Source: Prostheceraeus crozeri
Taxonomy: Eukaryota > Platyhelminthes > Polycladida > Euryleptidae
Direction: 5' to 3'
NCBI GenBank assembly: GCA_907163375.1
Contig: CAJQUW010001866.1
Location: 1,178,001 to 1,242,000 of the forward strand
DNA length: 64,000 nucleotides
Part shown: piece by piece, positions 22,988 through 32,120 of the stretch
How positions within the stretch are numbered: the stretch's first letter is position 1
Layout of the letters: every line of letters begins with the position of its first letter
Notes under the pieces: generated by a model
Database searches by the model: none
What the model was told of the DNA's origin: nothing
The model's input: the letters and a program-made list of their open reading frames with translations, nothing else
Position numbers and translations under genes: made by a program

Positions 22988-24370
22988 AGTAGTAAGTAAA
23001 ACTCCACTTCTGGATAGCGCAAGATGGCCGCCGTCGCTGACGTCCCCCCCCCTCTGGAACGGCAGAGTGTCGTGGTCGGCCGCCGTGGTGCTTTGGTTCT
23101 GACGTCCCTCCCCCTCTGGCCGACCGTCGTGTAGCGCGCGGTGATGTGGTGTCTAGGTTGGCGTGGTGTGCCGGCCAGGCTGGCGTGGTGCGCCGGCCAG
23201 GTTGGGAGGGTGGACTGTCGTAGCTCACCTGAAAAAATCCTAAGTGTCAGAGTGGCTTTGTATGGGTAAAATTTTGAAAATTTTCCAAAGTGTGGAATTT
23301 CGACCTGGGACCGTCACCAAAACATTTTTCATCAAATTTCACTGACCCCCCCCCCCCCCGACAGCAATCTTCTAACTTTGGTTCTAGTGAACGGATTTTG
23401 TCTTAAGGCTACTCGTTTGAAAGAGGAGAAAAAACTGCTCGACAACATTTTTTGTTGCGAGTCAATCGGACCAGCCGTTCAAAAGTTAGAGCGGTTACAA
23501 GATTTTAGGTCGGAGCTCGCTCACCTGAAAAAATCCAAAGTGTCAGAGTGGCTTTGTATGGGTAAAATTTTGAAAATTTTCCAAAGTGTGGAATTTCGAC
23601 CTGCGACCGTCACCAAAACATTTTTCATCAAATTTCACTGACCTCCCCCCCCCCCCCGACAGCAATCTTCTAACTTTGGTTCTAGTAAACGGATTTTGTC
23701 TTAAGGCTACTCGTTTGAAAGAGGAGAAAAAACTGCTCGACAACATTTTTTGTTGCGAGTCAATCGGACCAGCCGTTCAAAAGTTAGAGCGGTTACAAGA
23801 TTTTAGGTCGGAGCTCGCTCACCTGAAAAAATCCAAAGTGTCAGAGTGGCTTTGTATGGGTAAAATTTTGAAAATTTTCCAAAGTGTGGAATTTCGACCT
23901 GGGACCGTCACCTAAACATTTTTCATCAAATTTCACTGACCCCCCCCCCCCGACAGCAATCTTCTAACTTTGGTTCTAGTGAACGGATTTTGTCTTAAGG
24001 CTACTCGTTTGAAAGAGGAGAAAAAACTGCTCGACAACATTTTTTGTTGCGAGTCAATCGGACCAGCCGTTCAAAAGTTAGAGCGGTTACAAGATTTTAG
24101 GTCGGAGCTCGCTCACCTGAAAAAATCCTAAGTGTCAGAGTGGCTTTGTATGGGTAAAATTTTGAAAATTTTCCAAAGTGTGGAATTTCGACCTGGGACC
24201 GTCACCAAAACATTTTTCATCAAATTTCACTGACCTCCCCCCCCCCTCGGGAGAGCTGGCTTCGATCTTGGCTTCCAGTGGACGGATTTTGTCGTGCCAT
24301 AGCTCGTTTGAAAGCTAAGAGTGAGACAAATTCAGTGAAAGAAACGGCTTGTTCATATCTGTCTTCGTTT
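22988..24370 (+). repeat. Polinton left terminal inverted repeat, about 1.38 kb
   Basis: An outer unique part (22988-23223) is followed by about 3.4 tandem units of about 296 bp (unit starts at 23224, 23520, 23818 and 24112), then an inner part with GAAAGCTAAGAGTGAGAC. Each unit holds a run of 10-15 C. The same parts occur in reverse at the right end but with about two fewer tandem units, so the two repeats differ in length by about 0.6 kb. Confidence 0.93.
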
Positions 24371-24760
24371 AGATGTGAGCCGCCATTTAAGGTTTTGGGA
24401 GACTGTCGAAAAACGACAGAGTTAGAATTTTGGACGTTTTGGGCTGTAGCGTCAAAACGAGGCATCGGATGGGAAAACGGAGGCCAGATTCGGATTCAGT
24501 GTGAAATTCTGCATCGGTATGGTGAGTTTCAAGTCAATCGGAGAGAAAAAGTTTCGCTGACGTCCCCCCCCCCCCGGCACCGATCTTCCAACTTTGGTTC
24601 TAGAGATCGTAGAAAGTCGTGCAATAGCTCGTTTGAAAGCTAAGAGTGAGACAAATTCAGTGAAAGAATCGGCTTGTTCCTATCTGTCTTCGTTTAGATG
24701 TGAGACGCCATTTAAAATTTTTGGAGATTGACGAAAAACGATAGAGTTAGAATTTCCCAA
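24280..24760 (+). repeat. Subterminal direct repeat, two copies
   Basis: The block from the C run through ATAGCTCGTTTGAAAGCTAA, AGTGAGACAAATTCAGTGAA and TATCTGTCTTCGTTTAGATG to the end of the copy occurs at about 24280-24440 and again at about 24600-24760. It extends the terminal repeat architecture inward. Confidence 0.8.
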
Positions 24761-24837
24761 GAAACAGCTCCAGCGGGCGAATGAAGGCTCAGATTGGTGA
24801 ACGGAGGCCAGATTTGGAATCAGCTTGATGTTATTGT

Positions 24838-24886
24838 CCAATGAGGATCATCATCCAATGAGAATCAAGCATTTCTATATAAATAG
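24838..24886 (+). promoter_or_regulatory. CCAAT-CCAAT-TATA promoter of the first Polinton gene
   Basis: CCAAT at 24838 and 24855 (17 bp apart) is followed by TATATAAATA at 24876, about 100 bp before the ATG. The same arrangement precedes PolB on the other strand. Confidence 0.65.
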
Positions 24887-24980
24887 CGAGCCTTCCACAG
24901 TGAGAATCATTCCATCGTTGAATCACACGAATGACGGAGGCACATTTCCTCTCTCTATTCTATTCTATTATCCAACTAAA

Positions 24981-25755
24981 ATGGTAAGTCGCTACTTTCC
25001 TCCCTCTCCTCCCTTGAACGTAAACTTAATACAATCTTTTCCATTTTCAGGCATCTACTCCATCTGCAGCGCTAGTAGGACAAAATGGCGGTCAAACGTT
25101 ACAAGGTTCGCTACGATCAGATCATCTACAACTGAGGCCAGTGGAAGAAACAACCAAGGTACATAATCCTACACCGCTACAGCGTAAATTTAAACAAGTT
25201 TTGCGTTATGACGATCATGGCGTAGTACTCCAAACGGGAATGCTCCCTTCCACGGATGTCAAGATAATGCACAATCAGTATGGGGACTACATACTGATCC
25301 CCGTGAGTCCGTACATTCGCCACCAACTTGATATTATTGAGGAGTACGTGACATTAAATATGGACATTCCTACTCCTCTTGCTCAAGAGTGGAAGGCGAG
25401 AGATGACAAGGATACTCCCTATAGAAAGATTTGGGATGGTAATCACATTTGCCTACCGGTATCACATTGGTGTATTTACTATAAGAAGGATGGAGATCAT
25501 TCAATACCCATCAGATGTGATGAGCTCGGAGAAGGTACTTGGGATATCCTTTTCAAAGTGAATGGGCTATATCATGGTCGACACAAGGATAATAAAATAG
25601 CCTCTCTCTCCATGCATATGGAATCCATCCTATATATTCCAAGACCACCCAACGTGGACGACATAATTGATCAAATCCTTAACAGCAGTGGTACGAAGCG
25701 CAAGTCGGAGAAGAATGCTGCCTCAAAACGCAAATCAAAGAAGGAGAATTACTAG
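24981..25755 (+). CDS. Polinton accessory protein with candidate intron after the ATG
   Basis: The ATG at 24981 is followed at once by GTAAGT; an acceptor TTTTCAG at 25044-25050 gives a candidate 67-bp intron, and the frame is then open to 25755. The product is not recognised. It has a mixed alpha/beta middle with the segment LGEGTWDILFKVNGLYHG, and a lysine-rich nuclear-localisation-like tail (KRKSEKNAASKRKSKK). It might be a DNA-binding replication accessory such as an SSB, but that is only a guess from composition and from being the first gene inside the left terminal repeat. Confidence 0.65.
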
Positions 25756-25789
25756 TCCTTTCCTAACTCTACCCTATGACAATTCGCTT

Positions 25790-25915
25790 ATGTGCTTTGA
25801 GTGTCGTAGTCGTGGTCTTATTAGATACATTTTACTTCTTCGTTGCCATCATATCATTTGTGTATTTTGTCGTGAAAAGCATCGATGTAATTCTTCATTT
25901 TGTAATATGTTATAG
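25790..25915 (+). CDS. Small RING-finger protein (41 aa)
   Basis: The frame begins MCFECRSRG and has the spacing C-x2-C-x13-C-x-H-x2-C-x2-C-x5-C-x4-C, which fits the C3HC4 RING pattern. RING domains bind two zincs and usually recruit E2 ubiquitin-conjugating enzymes. The frame stays open upstream, overlapping the end of the previous gene, so the start is uncertain. It could also be an exon of a longer protein. A second RING-like protein lies at 26996. Confidence 0.55.
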   Translation: MCFECRSRGLIRYILLLRCHHIICVFCREKHRCNSSFCNML

Positions 25916-25967
25916 AACGTTTCCTTAGATGTGTAAATTTCCGTTTTAGGCTTCTATCATCATTTTT

Positions 25968-26498
25968 ATGGATTGTGAGGGTGAACCTGTACAGGAGGTC
26001 AGTGCTATTGCTATGAACAATTGGACATATCAGATTGTCAGTGTCTATCATCAACATGCCAACTGCAATCCCAATGTTGATCAATGGGCGAGAAAACACA
26101 TTCATGGACTTCATCTGAAATATTTGCAAGACTATGGCTTTTCTTGTGAGAGTGCTCTTCTTATTGACTTTAAACGATGGTTAGCTGCTTTCAATGTTAT
26201 ACGCATCTTTTGTAATAATCCTGGTAAGGAGAGGAAAGTATTTCCCAATCTAATCATTGATGATATTTTGCTCCCACCTTGGGATAGTAGAGTGAATCAA
26301 CACTATCATGAAGTCACGAAACGTTTCAAAGATTTGTCTGTTCCTATTTTGTCTGTTCGTTGTAGTAGCTACATTCATAACCAATGCTTCTTTCCTCCTT
26401 ACCTCAGCACTGCCAAAGTCCTGTATGGTTATCATTGCTCGCTGTATGATAGTTACCAGCTGTATCTATTTTATCTCTTTCAAACCATTGATTTATAA
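25968..26498 (+). CDS. DEDDh 3'-5' exonuclease-like protein
   Basis: The 176-residue protein opens with FMDCEGEPVQEVSAIAM just around the ATG, the first exonuclease motif with the D-x-E pair, and near the end has HCSLYD followed by SYQLYLFYLF, an H-x4-D third motif as in the DEDDh (DnaQ/RNase T-like) class. KHIHGL and a conserved-looking NNPGKE segment lie between. Family members trim DNA or RNA 3' ends. The element's PolB has its own exonuclease domain, so this is an extra nuclease. An acceptor-like TTTTAG lies 18 bp upstream of the ATG and the frame is open to it, so an upstream exon is possible. Function is inferred from motifs only. Confidence 0.6.
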   Translation: MDCEGEPVQEVSAIAMNNWTYQIVSVYHQHANCNPNVDQWARKHIHGLHLKYLQDYGFSCESALLIDFKRWLAAFNVIRIFCNNPGKERKVFPNLIIDDILLPPWDSRVNQHYHEVTKRFKDLSVPILSVRCSSYIHNQCFFPPYLSTAKVLYGYHCSLYDSYQLYLFYLFQTIDL

Positions 26499-26582
26499 TG
26501 CATGCTTGTTACCGTTATTCAATAAATGTTACTATGAGAAGAGTTGTTTTCATGCAATGGATGGGTTAGTTAAAGGGCGATC

Positions 26583-26993
26583 ATGTCTTTCTCAAACGAC
26601 TGCGGAACATTACATTTTCATAGGCAAAGTTTAAAAGGAGCTGTTCAAGATTATGTGATAAATTTTCATAAAGATCAGACCGACATCGAAGCAGTGGTCG
26701 ATGATGCTAGCACTCTATTTCTAGAGTTAATGAATACATTCTCTGATAGCATTGTCATGGCGCGATTAGTTGCGAAAATTAAGTTTAGTCATTTTGGAAA
26801 GGAAGAGGTGGAAAGTCGCTCTTTCCATTTTGCTTCTTATTCAATGGAAGTGGCAGATCACCCCCAAGAATTTTTTAAAAGACATATGATAAAAATTGCT
26901 GAACGTCTTAACGCATTCAACCATCATGGTAGCAGTCTAGTGATTGAAGCGATTTCAGATATTCACATTCAACTTTCCATAAAGAAAAATTGA
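26583..26993 (+). CDS. Unrecognised protein resembling the PolB N-terminal region
   Basis: The 136-residue frame ends with a pattern (FFKRHMIKIAERLNAFN, then GSSLVIEAISDIHIQL) that echoes a segment of this element's PolB at about residues 193-230 (WLNFHIQCLK, then DSALIFDGVDSAIFKI). This suggests a stand-alone copy of a domain found upstream of Polinton polymerases. The similarity was judged by eye. Stop and next start nearly touch (26993 and 26996). Confidence 0.5.
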   Translation: MSFSNDCGTLHFHRQSLKGAVQDYVINFHKDQTDIEAVVDDASTLFLELMNTFSDSIVMARLVAKIKFSHFGKEEVESRSFHFASYSMEVADHPQEFFKRHMIKIAERLNAFNHHGSSLVIEAISDIHIQLSIKKN

Positions 26994-26995
26994 AA

Positions 26996-27295
26996 ATGCA
27001 GTGGTACTTGATTGTAGCACAACTGGTTTTCGAGCTATGTCTGCTCACTCTCGAAGTATATTCCTTCTGTACATGCGTCTATTATTTAGAAAAGGCTAGC
27101 AAATTCATATCTTCAAAAAGACTTGCTATAGACATCAGTAACGGCGAAACTATGTGCCGTGATGTATGTAAGCGAAAGGATGGAAATGAAAAGCGCATCT
27201 TCAAGAGATGTAAGCATGCTTTTTGTCAACGCTGTTTCATACGTAATTGCATTCAACTTTGCAAATGTAGCCACTGTGATATTGCTCATTTCTAG
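26996..27295 (+). CDS. Membrane-anchored RING-like protein (99 aa)
   Basis: A strongly hydrophobic N-terminal stretch (about residues 3-28, WYLIVAQLVFELCLLTL and on) looks like a signal anchor. The C-terminal half has CRDVC, RCKHAFCQRC and CKCSHC, a RING-like zinc-binding array with the C-x-H-x2-C-x2-C core. Together this resembles a membrane-bound E3 ligase of the kind viruses use against host proteins. That role is an inference. The ATG at 26996 is the first in frame. Confidence 0.55.
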   Translation: MQWYLIVAQLVFELCLLTLEVYSFCTCVYYLEKASKFISSKRLAIDISNGETMCRDVCKRKDGNEKRIFKRCKHAFCQRCFIRNCIQLCKCSHCDIAHF

Positions 27296-27439
27296 TGTCA
27301 CTTATGTTGCAATAGTTAGTACCTATGCAAATGTGGTAAAGATAGGTTTTAGCAAAGACTAACACGGAAAATGGCAAAACGTAAAATGGCGAAACGTTAA
27401 AGTCAAAAGTTTTCTTCAGCCATTCAAGCTCTCCGACGA

Positions 27440-27727
27440 ATGAAAGCAAATCAGCGATACAATGCTATACGACATGCTAATGATAAATTCATCCGTGAAA
27501 TTATTTCTCATGTGAGGAAGTTGAGGACGAAGAAATTAGCGCCAAAACAACGAAAGTTACTTAAGCGATATGCTACGAAATTGCGTTTCATCTCCAATCC
27601 TAAAGTCACCCTTCAAAGAAAGAGGAAAACTCTAACACAAAAGGGCGGTTTCCTTTCAGCAGTACTTCCAATGATAGCTCCTGCCGTGGGCAACCTATTG
27701 GGTAATATCTTTGGCTCTAAGCGTTAA
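27440..27727 (+). CDS. Small basic virion-type protein with GG motif
   Basis: The body is rich in K and R (about residues 20-65) and the tail has QKGGFLSAVLPMIAPAVG, a hydrophobic segment behind a double glycine. This combination recurs in Polintons just upstream of the packaging ATPase and resembles small cleaved adenovirus core or membrane-active peptides. The GG could be a site for the element's own protease. Exact start uncertain. Confidence 0.6.
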   Translation: MKANQRYNAIRHANDKFIREIISHVRKLRTKKLAPKQRKLLKRYATKLRFISNPKVTLQRKRKTLTQKGGFLSAVLPMIAPAVGNLLGNIFGSKR

Positions 27728-27758
27728 TTATGCAAATGTTGAATCTCAAAGTAATAAA

Positions 27759-28376
27759 ATGGATTTCAGACTTCAATGTCATAAAGTTCTGACTGTATCA
27801 GGTCCATCTCATGCAGGTAAAACTGTTTTCACGCTGAATTTATTGGATAAAAGAAGGGAGTTGTTTAAGGAACCTATCAATCGAGTGATTTGGTGTTATG
27901 GTATTTATCAACCGTCGCTATTTTAGGAATTGCAAAGTCGCAACTTTATTCGACATGAAGGAATTATTCCAGTGGATAAACTTCAGTCTAATGATGTTGT
28001 TGTATTGGATGATTTATTAAAAGAAAGTAAGAATTCAAAAGATGTTACAGATATGTTCACTCGTGCAGCACATCATAAAAGGTGTTTTATCATCTATATC
28101 ACACAAAATTTGTTTCCTGATGGAAAAGAAGCTCGTACACGAAACCTGAATACACACTATTATGCTATTTTCAAGAATCCGCGAGATAAAAGTCAATTTG
28201 AAATTTTAGCGCGACAAGTTGCACCCAGAGGATCAAAAGCCTTAATTGAAATTTTTCAAGCAGCTACTGAAAAACCATACGGTTACTTATTCATTGACTT
28301 TACGCAAGAGTGTCCGGAAGAATTTAGATTTCGAAGTGATATTTTGAAAACTCCCATGATTATCTACAAACTATGA
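27759..28376 (+). pseudogene. Polinton packaging ATPase (FtsK/HerA, A32-like) region
   Basis: Walker A is seen in GPSHAGKT and Walker B in VVVLDDLL, with YITQNLFP further on, as in A32-like genome-packaging ATPases of Polintons and related viruses. The enzyme pumps DNA into capsids. The part lies between the small basic protein and an uncharacterised conserved gene. It is no longer a single open frame and is treated as a fossil. Confidence 0.85.
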
Positions 28377-29065
28377 GTTCTTATTCTCGCATGATTGTTA
28401 TTCCTCAGGATGAATATGTACAATTGACTGCCATGCAGCAAGTAAAGCAACCTCTCGCAAATCAAATGTATAGGAAAGAAATAGATTATCAGCAAAATGT
28501 TCACATCAAAGATCCACATCGTGCTGTATTATTACAATCGGAAACTGTTGAGCAATTGAAAAACTTGAAGAATAAGATGCGTGACTCTGTATCGACTGCT
28601 ACACCTTTAGCATCTCGCGCACATGCCATATCTCTTTTCAACAGTATTGAACCCCATCTCAATGTAAATGATAGAGGAGAAATCATTACAGATGAAAATA
28701 AAGTGATTGATGCTTCACGTTGTGAAGACTTGATTCAGTATGCGACACGTAGAAAGCGCCGTCAGGGCTATGTTCCACCTGGTTGGTCATACTTTCTTAA
28801 ACTATTGAAAAAGCATAATGTGCCAAAATTTGCTTTAAATAATGAGACATTGAAAAAACTTGATTCAACAGTGGCTACTGCGCCAATGCTTCAGGCGATG
28901 AAAATGCCAACAAATTGGTTTAAGACGTCACCTTCTACATCCCCTCCCACACTCACTAAGCAAACAAGAGGAAGAACTCGACGTAGATCTACATCACCAC
29001 TAAAACTAGTAAAAGGAAAACGTAAAACAGCTCCTCCCAGGAAATACATGTTCTCAGACTATTAA
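28373..29065 (+). CDS. Conserved Polinton protein of unknown function
   Basis: The 230-residue protein has a charged helical N-terminal half and a central RKRRQGYVPPGWSYFLKLLK segment with a following LNNETLKKLD, a layout I associate with a gene found next to the ATPase in many Polintons. The C-terminal 45 residues are S/T/P/R/K-rich (RGRTRRRSTSP), suggesting nucleic acid contact. It overlaps the ATPase region by 4 bp. Confidence 0.6.
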   Translation: MSSYSRMIVIPQDEYVQLTAMQQVKQPLANQMYRKEIDYQQNVHIKDPHRAVLLQSETVEQLKNLKNKMRDSVSTATPLASRAHAISLFNSIEPHLNVNDRGEIITDENKVIDASRCEDLIQYATRRKRRQGYVPPGWSYFLKLLKKHNVPKFALNNETLKKLDSTVATAPMLQAMKMPTNWFKTSPSTSPPTLTKQTRGRTRRRSTSPLKLVKGKRKTAPPRKYMFSDY

Positions 29066-29066
29066 T

Positions 29067-29282
29067 ATGAAGCAGATGTGTTGCTTGCCATGTAATGAGC
29101 CGCCAGAGGTGAATGTCTTTGTCACTTGCACTTGCTGCGCCAGCTCTCACAATGAAGCCCCTAAGCAATGTGAACACGATTGCAAAACCGCTAAAGCTAA
29201 ATGCTGCAGTTGTTGTAAATGTAGAAAGGCAAGAAAACAAAAGGATGAGAAGGAGAAAAAAGAGTCAGTCGTCATCGACTGA
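29067..29282 (+). CDS. Cysteine-rich small protein (71 aa)
   Basis: Fourteen cysteines lie within the first 53 residues (MCCLPC, CTCC, CEHDC, KCCSCCKC), followed by a K/E-rich tail. It probably binds metal. The frame starts one base after the previous stop and overlaps the start of the integrase frame (ATG 29245) by about 38 bp. Similar short Cys-rich frames occur in other Polintons as far as I recall. The role is unknown. Confidence 0.55.
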   Translation: MKQMCCLPCNEPPEVNVFVTCTCCASSHNEAPKQCEHDCKTAKAKCCSCCKCRKARKQKDEKEKKESVVID

Positions 29283-30333
29283 ACGTTTGAAGTCAATCTA
29301 TTATGATGTAAAACATCCGGCAGGATTTGCATCTATCAAGAAATTATCAAAAGCGAGTGGTCTTCCACAATCACAAGTGAAACGATGGTTAAAGGGTCAG
29401 GCTACCTATACACTCCACAAACAAGCGAAAAAGAAGTACCGCACCCGCCATTATATTGTTCATGACATCGATGAACAGTGGCAAGCAGATTTGTGTGATG
29501 TTGCCTCCATTTCAAAACATAACTCGGGCAATAATTTTATTTTAACCGTCATTGATATTTTCTCGCGTTATGCGTGGGCTCAACCTTTAAAAACTAAAGA
29601 AGGAAAAGGAGTAGCAAAAGCATTCCAAACAATCTTTCGAGAAGTCCGCATTCCAAAAAGAATTCAGAGTGATCAAGGAAAAGAGTTTGAAAATCAGCAT
29701 GTGATAAGATTATTTGAGAGGCATGACATTGAGTTGTTTAGTGTAAAGAGGGCTTATAAAGCTGCACTCGTTGAACGTTTTAATCGCACATTAAAAAATC
29801 GCTTGTGGCGACATTTTACTGCCAACTTGACACAAAATTGGACAAAGGTTCTACAAGATACACTCCATGCCTACAATCACTCTATCCATCGTTCTATTGG
29901 ACTCAGACCAGTAGATGTAAATGCTGACAATGTAGATAAAGTGCGCGAATCATTCCAACGTAAACGCACTCATGTGAAAAGTGATGTGAAAATTGGTGAT
30001 AAAGTTTGTATCTCAAAACTGAAAAGTGTTTTTGCTAAAGGGTACCTTCCGAATTGGACAGAGGAGGTATTTACAGTATCAAGGATTAATCAAAAAGACT
30101 CTCCGACCACCTACAAGTTGAAAGATTACGATAATGAAGAAATTGAGGGCAGCTTTTACCGCGATGAGATTGAGGTAGTCACTGAAAGTGAAACATATTT
30201 GGTAGAGAAAATCATTCGATGTAAAAAACGGCAAGGTGAAGAATGGTGTCTTGTTAAATGGACTGGTTATCCTTCAAGTATGAACTCTTGGATGCGTTGT
30301 GCTGACATCTTTCACCTAAGTGATCGACAGTGA
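29245..30333 (+). CDS. Polinton integrase with C-terminal chromodomain
   Basis: A retroviral-type integrase core is clear: first Asp in WQADLCDV, second in QSDQGKEF, and Glu in ALVERFNRTLKN. IDIFSRYAWAQPLK lies in the core and HSIHRSIGLRPVDVN in its distal part. The C-terminus carries a chromodomain (YLVEKIIRCK through WCLVKWTGYPSSMNSWM), which in related elements directs integration to marked chromatin. The enzyme joins the element's ends to target DNA and makes the 6-bp duplication. ATG 29245 is chosen because the upstream part of the frame overlaps the Cys-rich gene and shows no homology. Confidence 0.93.
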   Translation: MRRRKKSQSSSTERLKSIYYDVKHPAGFASIKKLSKASGLPQSQVKRWLKGQATYTLHKQAKKKYRTRHYIVHDIDEQWQADLCDVASISKHNSGNNFILTVIDIFSRYAWAQPLKTKEGKGVAKAFQTIFREVRIPKRIQSDQGKEFENQHVIRLFERHDIELFSVKRAYKAALVERFNRTLKNRLWRHFTANLTQNWTKVLQDTLHAYNHSIHRSIGLRPVDVNADNVDKVRESFQRKRTHVKSDVKIGDKVCISKLKSVFAKGYLPNWTEEVFTVSRINQKDSPTTYKLKDYDNEEIEGSFYRDEIEVVTESETYLVEKIIRCKKRQGEEWCLVKWTGYPSSMNSWMRCADIFHLSDRQ

Positions 30334-30374
30334 TTCATGCAAAGTTGTAACTAACAATGTTTAGGATTTGAGCT

Positions 30375-30824
30375 ATGAATCCAACTGCCTCATTTTATTC
30401 ACGACCCTCCTATGTAAGTGGTGGAGGACAAATTTACATCGGCGCTCGCCGCCAACGTGGAGGTAGCATACTTGGTGCACTGAAATCTGTTGTAGCACCT
30501 CTCATATCCAATGTCGGTAGATCTTTAAAACGAAATGTTTTAAGTAATGCCGTTGGCTTTGCTAGTGATGTTGCTAGTGATCTTTCCAGAGGTAGAAGTT
30601 TCAAGAGCATTTTGTTGAATCGTGGGAAGGAACGCGGTTTAAGAACATTGAAGCAGACCTTTGCTGGTGTTACTCAAGGAAAGAAATCACCTAAACGAAT
30701 GAATAAAGGAAGGAGGAAACATCGCGGAGCTGGTAAGGTGCGATTTTCAGTCAAAAGGCATTCACGCAAACGTCGCAGAGGCTCTAATCATTCATCAGGC
30801 GCTAAAAGACGTAAAAACGTGTAA
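30375..30824 (+). CDS. Basic virion-type protein (pVI/pX-like)
   Basis: The 149-residue protein has an N-terminal part with repeated glycine pairs (GGGQIYIGARRQRGGSILG), then an amphipathic helix region (about 35-75), and a very basic C-terminus (RRKHRGAGKVRF, KRHSRKRRRG). Polintons carry such a gene directly upstream of the capsid gene; it resembles adenoviral minor or core proteins cleaved at GG sites by the viral protease. Confidence 0.65.
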   Translation: MNPTASFYSRPSYVSGGGQIYIGARRQRGGSILGALKSVVAPLISNVGRSLKRNVLSNAVGFASDVASDLSRGRSFKSILLNRGKERGLRTLKQTFAGVTQGKKSPKRMNKGRRKHRGAGKVRFSVKRHSRKRRRGSNHSSGAKRRKNV

Positions 30825-30839
30825 AACGTTTTAAAACAT

Positions 30840-32120
30840 GTGCTAACGTGTAAAACTTCTGGTTTTTGTTTGTTTGATCAACAAGCCATACAGACAGATA
30901 TTCTTAGTTCAAGTATTGTAGATTATCATCCTCGAACAGCTGAGAATGCTGGCCCCATTGAATTTGTTATTCCTGGTGGTAGTGATGACTACATAGATTT
31001 GAGTTATGCGATGGTTGATTTGAGGTTTAGAATTCAGCAAGCAGATGGAACTGCTATTGACGATACACATAAAGTTGGACTGAACAATTTACCATTGACT
31101 ACATTACTTCGTGATGTTTCTCTAACGATTGGAGAGCAGCAGGTGGAAGGTGGTCAAAGCGATTATCCCTATAAATCATATTTCAATCATGTATCACAGT
31201 TTCATCCAGCAGCACAAAAAAGTCATATGGAAGCCATGGGATGGTACAGAGATGAAGCAGGAAAATTTGATGTTGAAACAAACAGTGGCTTTGTAAAGCG
31301 ATCTGCTATGATTAAAGATAGTAGAGTAAGTCAGCTATATGGTCCGCTAAATTTAGACTTCTTTAGACAGTCAAAGTTTTTACTCTGTAATACCAGCATG
31401 CGACTCAAGCTGACATTGAATAAGCCTGAATTTGCGCTGAATGCATTTGCTAAAGTTGACAATTTTAGAATTCATGTGGAAGATATTGCACTTTACATTC
31501 GTCGAGTAGTACCGAATCCAAGTGTCATTAGAGGACATGCTGAAGGTCTTAACCGCCAAAATGCCATTTACCCCCTTCAGCATACAAAGCTTCTCACCTT
31601 TACAATTCCTAAAGATCAAAAGAGTTTCATGAAAGATGGCCTCTTTCCATCGGAAGCACCGAAGCTCCTCATGGTGGCAATGGTTGAAAATGACGCATTT
31701 AATGGTAATATAAAGAAGAATCCTTTCAATTTGAAACACAATCAGTTAAGTGAAATTGCTTTACGTGTAAATGGTGTGAGTCATCCTGGTCTACCCTACA
31801 AACCAGATTTTGCTGCGGATCAATTTATGCGCAGTTATGTTGATTTTATGGATGTCTTTGGCTTTTACAATACGGATGACACCAACGGACTGACTATGAA
31901 AGAGTTTAAGAGTGGATATACTATTTATGCATTTGATTTGACTGCTGACAGCAATATTAGTGCACCCTATCGTCAAGCGAACGTGCCTCATAATATTCGT
32001 TTGGATTTGACGTTCAAAAGAACACTACCTGAGACGATCAATGTATTAATTTATGCAGTCTTCGATTCAAACATTGAAATTACAAAGTATCGTGACGTGA
32101 TTCTTCGGTATAATCGTTAA
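30840..32120 (+). CDS. Polinton major capsid protein (double jelly roll)
   Basis: The frame of about 426 residues has hallmarks of Polinton capsid proteins near its start (AENAGPIEFVIPGG, then DDYIDLSYAMVDLRFRI) and end (LPETINVLIYAVFDSNIEI). In the family this forms the hexons of an icosahedral shell. It lies between the basic virion protein and the protease, whose ATG overlaps its stop. The exact 5' end is not resolved. Confidence 0.88.
   Translation: MLTCKTSGFCLFDQQAIQTDILSSSIVDYHPRTAENAGPIEFVIPGGSDDYIDLSYAMVDLRFRIQQADGTAIDDTHKVGLNNLPLTTLLRDVSLTIGEQQVEGGQSDYPYKSYFNHVSQFHPAAQKSHMEAMGWYRDEAGKFDVETNSGFVKRSAMIKDSRVSQLYGPLNLDFFRQSKFLLCNTSMRLKLTLNKPEFALNAFAKVDNFRIHVEDIALYIRRVVPNPSVIRGHAEGLNRQNAIYPLQHTKLLTFTIPKDQKSFMKDGLFPSEAPKLLMVAMVENDAFNGNIKKNPFNLKHNQLSEIALRVNGVSHPGLPYKPDFAADQFMRSYVDFMDVFGFYNTDDTNGLTMKEFKSGYTIYAFDLTADSNISAPYRQANVPHNIRLDLTFKRTLPETINVLIYAVFDSNIEITKYRDVILRYNR

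Noticed and set aside
25854-26129. 91-codon minus-strand frame opposite the exonuclease-like gene
   Set aside because: Shadow of the plus-strand gene, whose motifs are recognisable.
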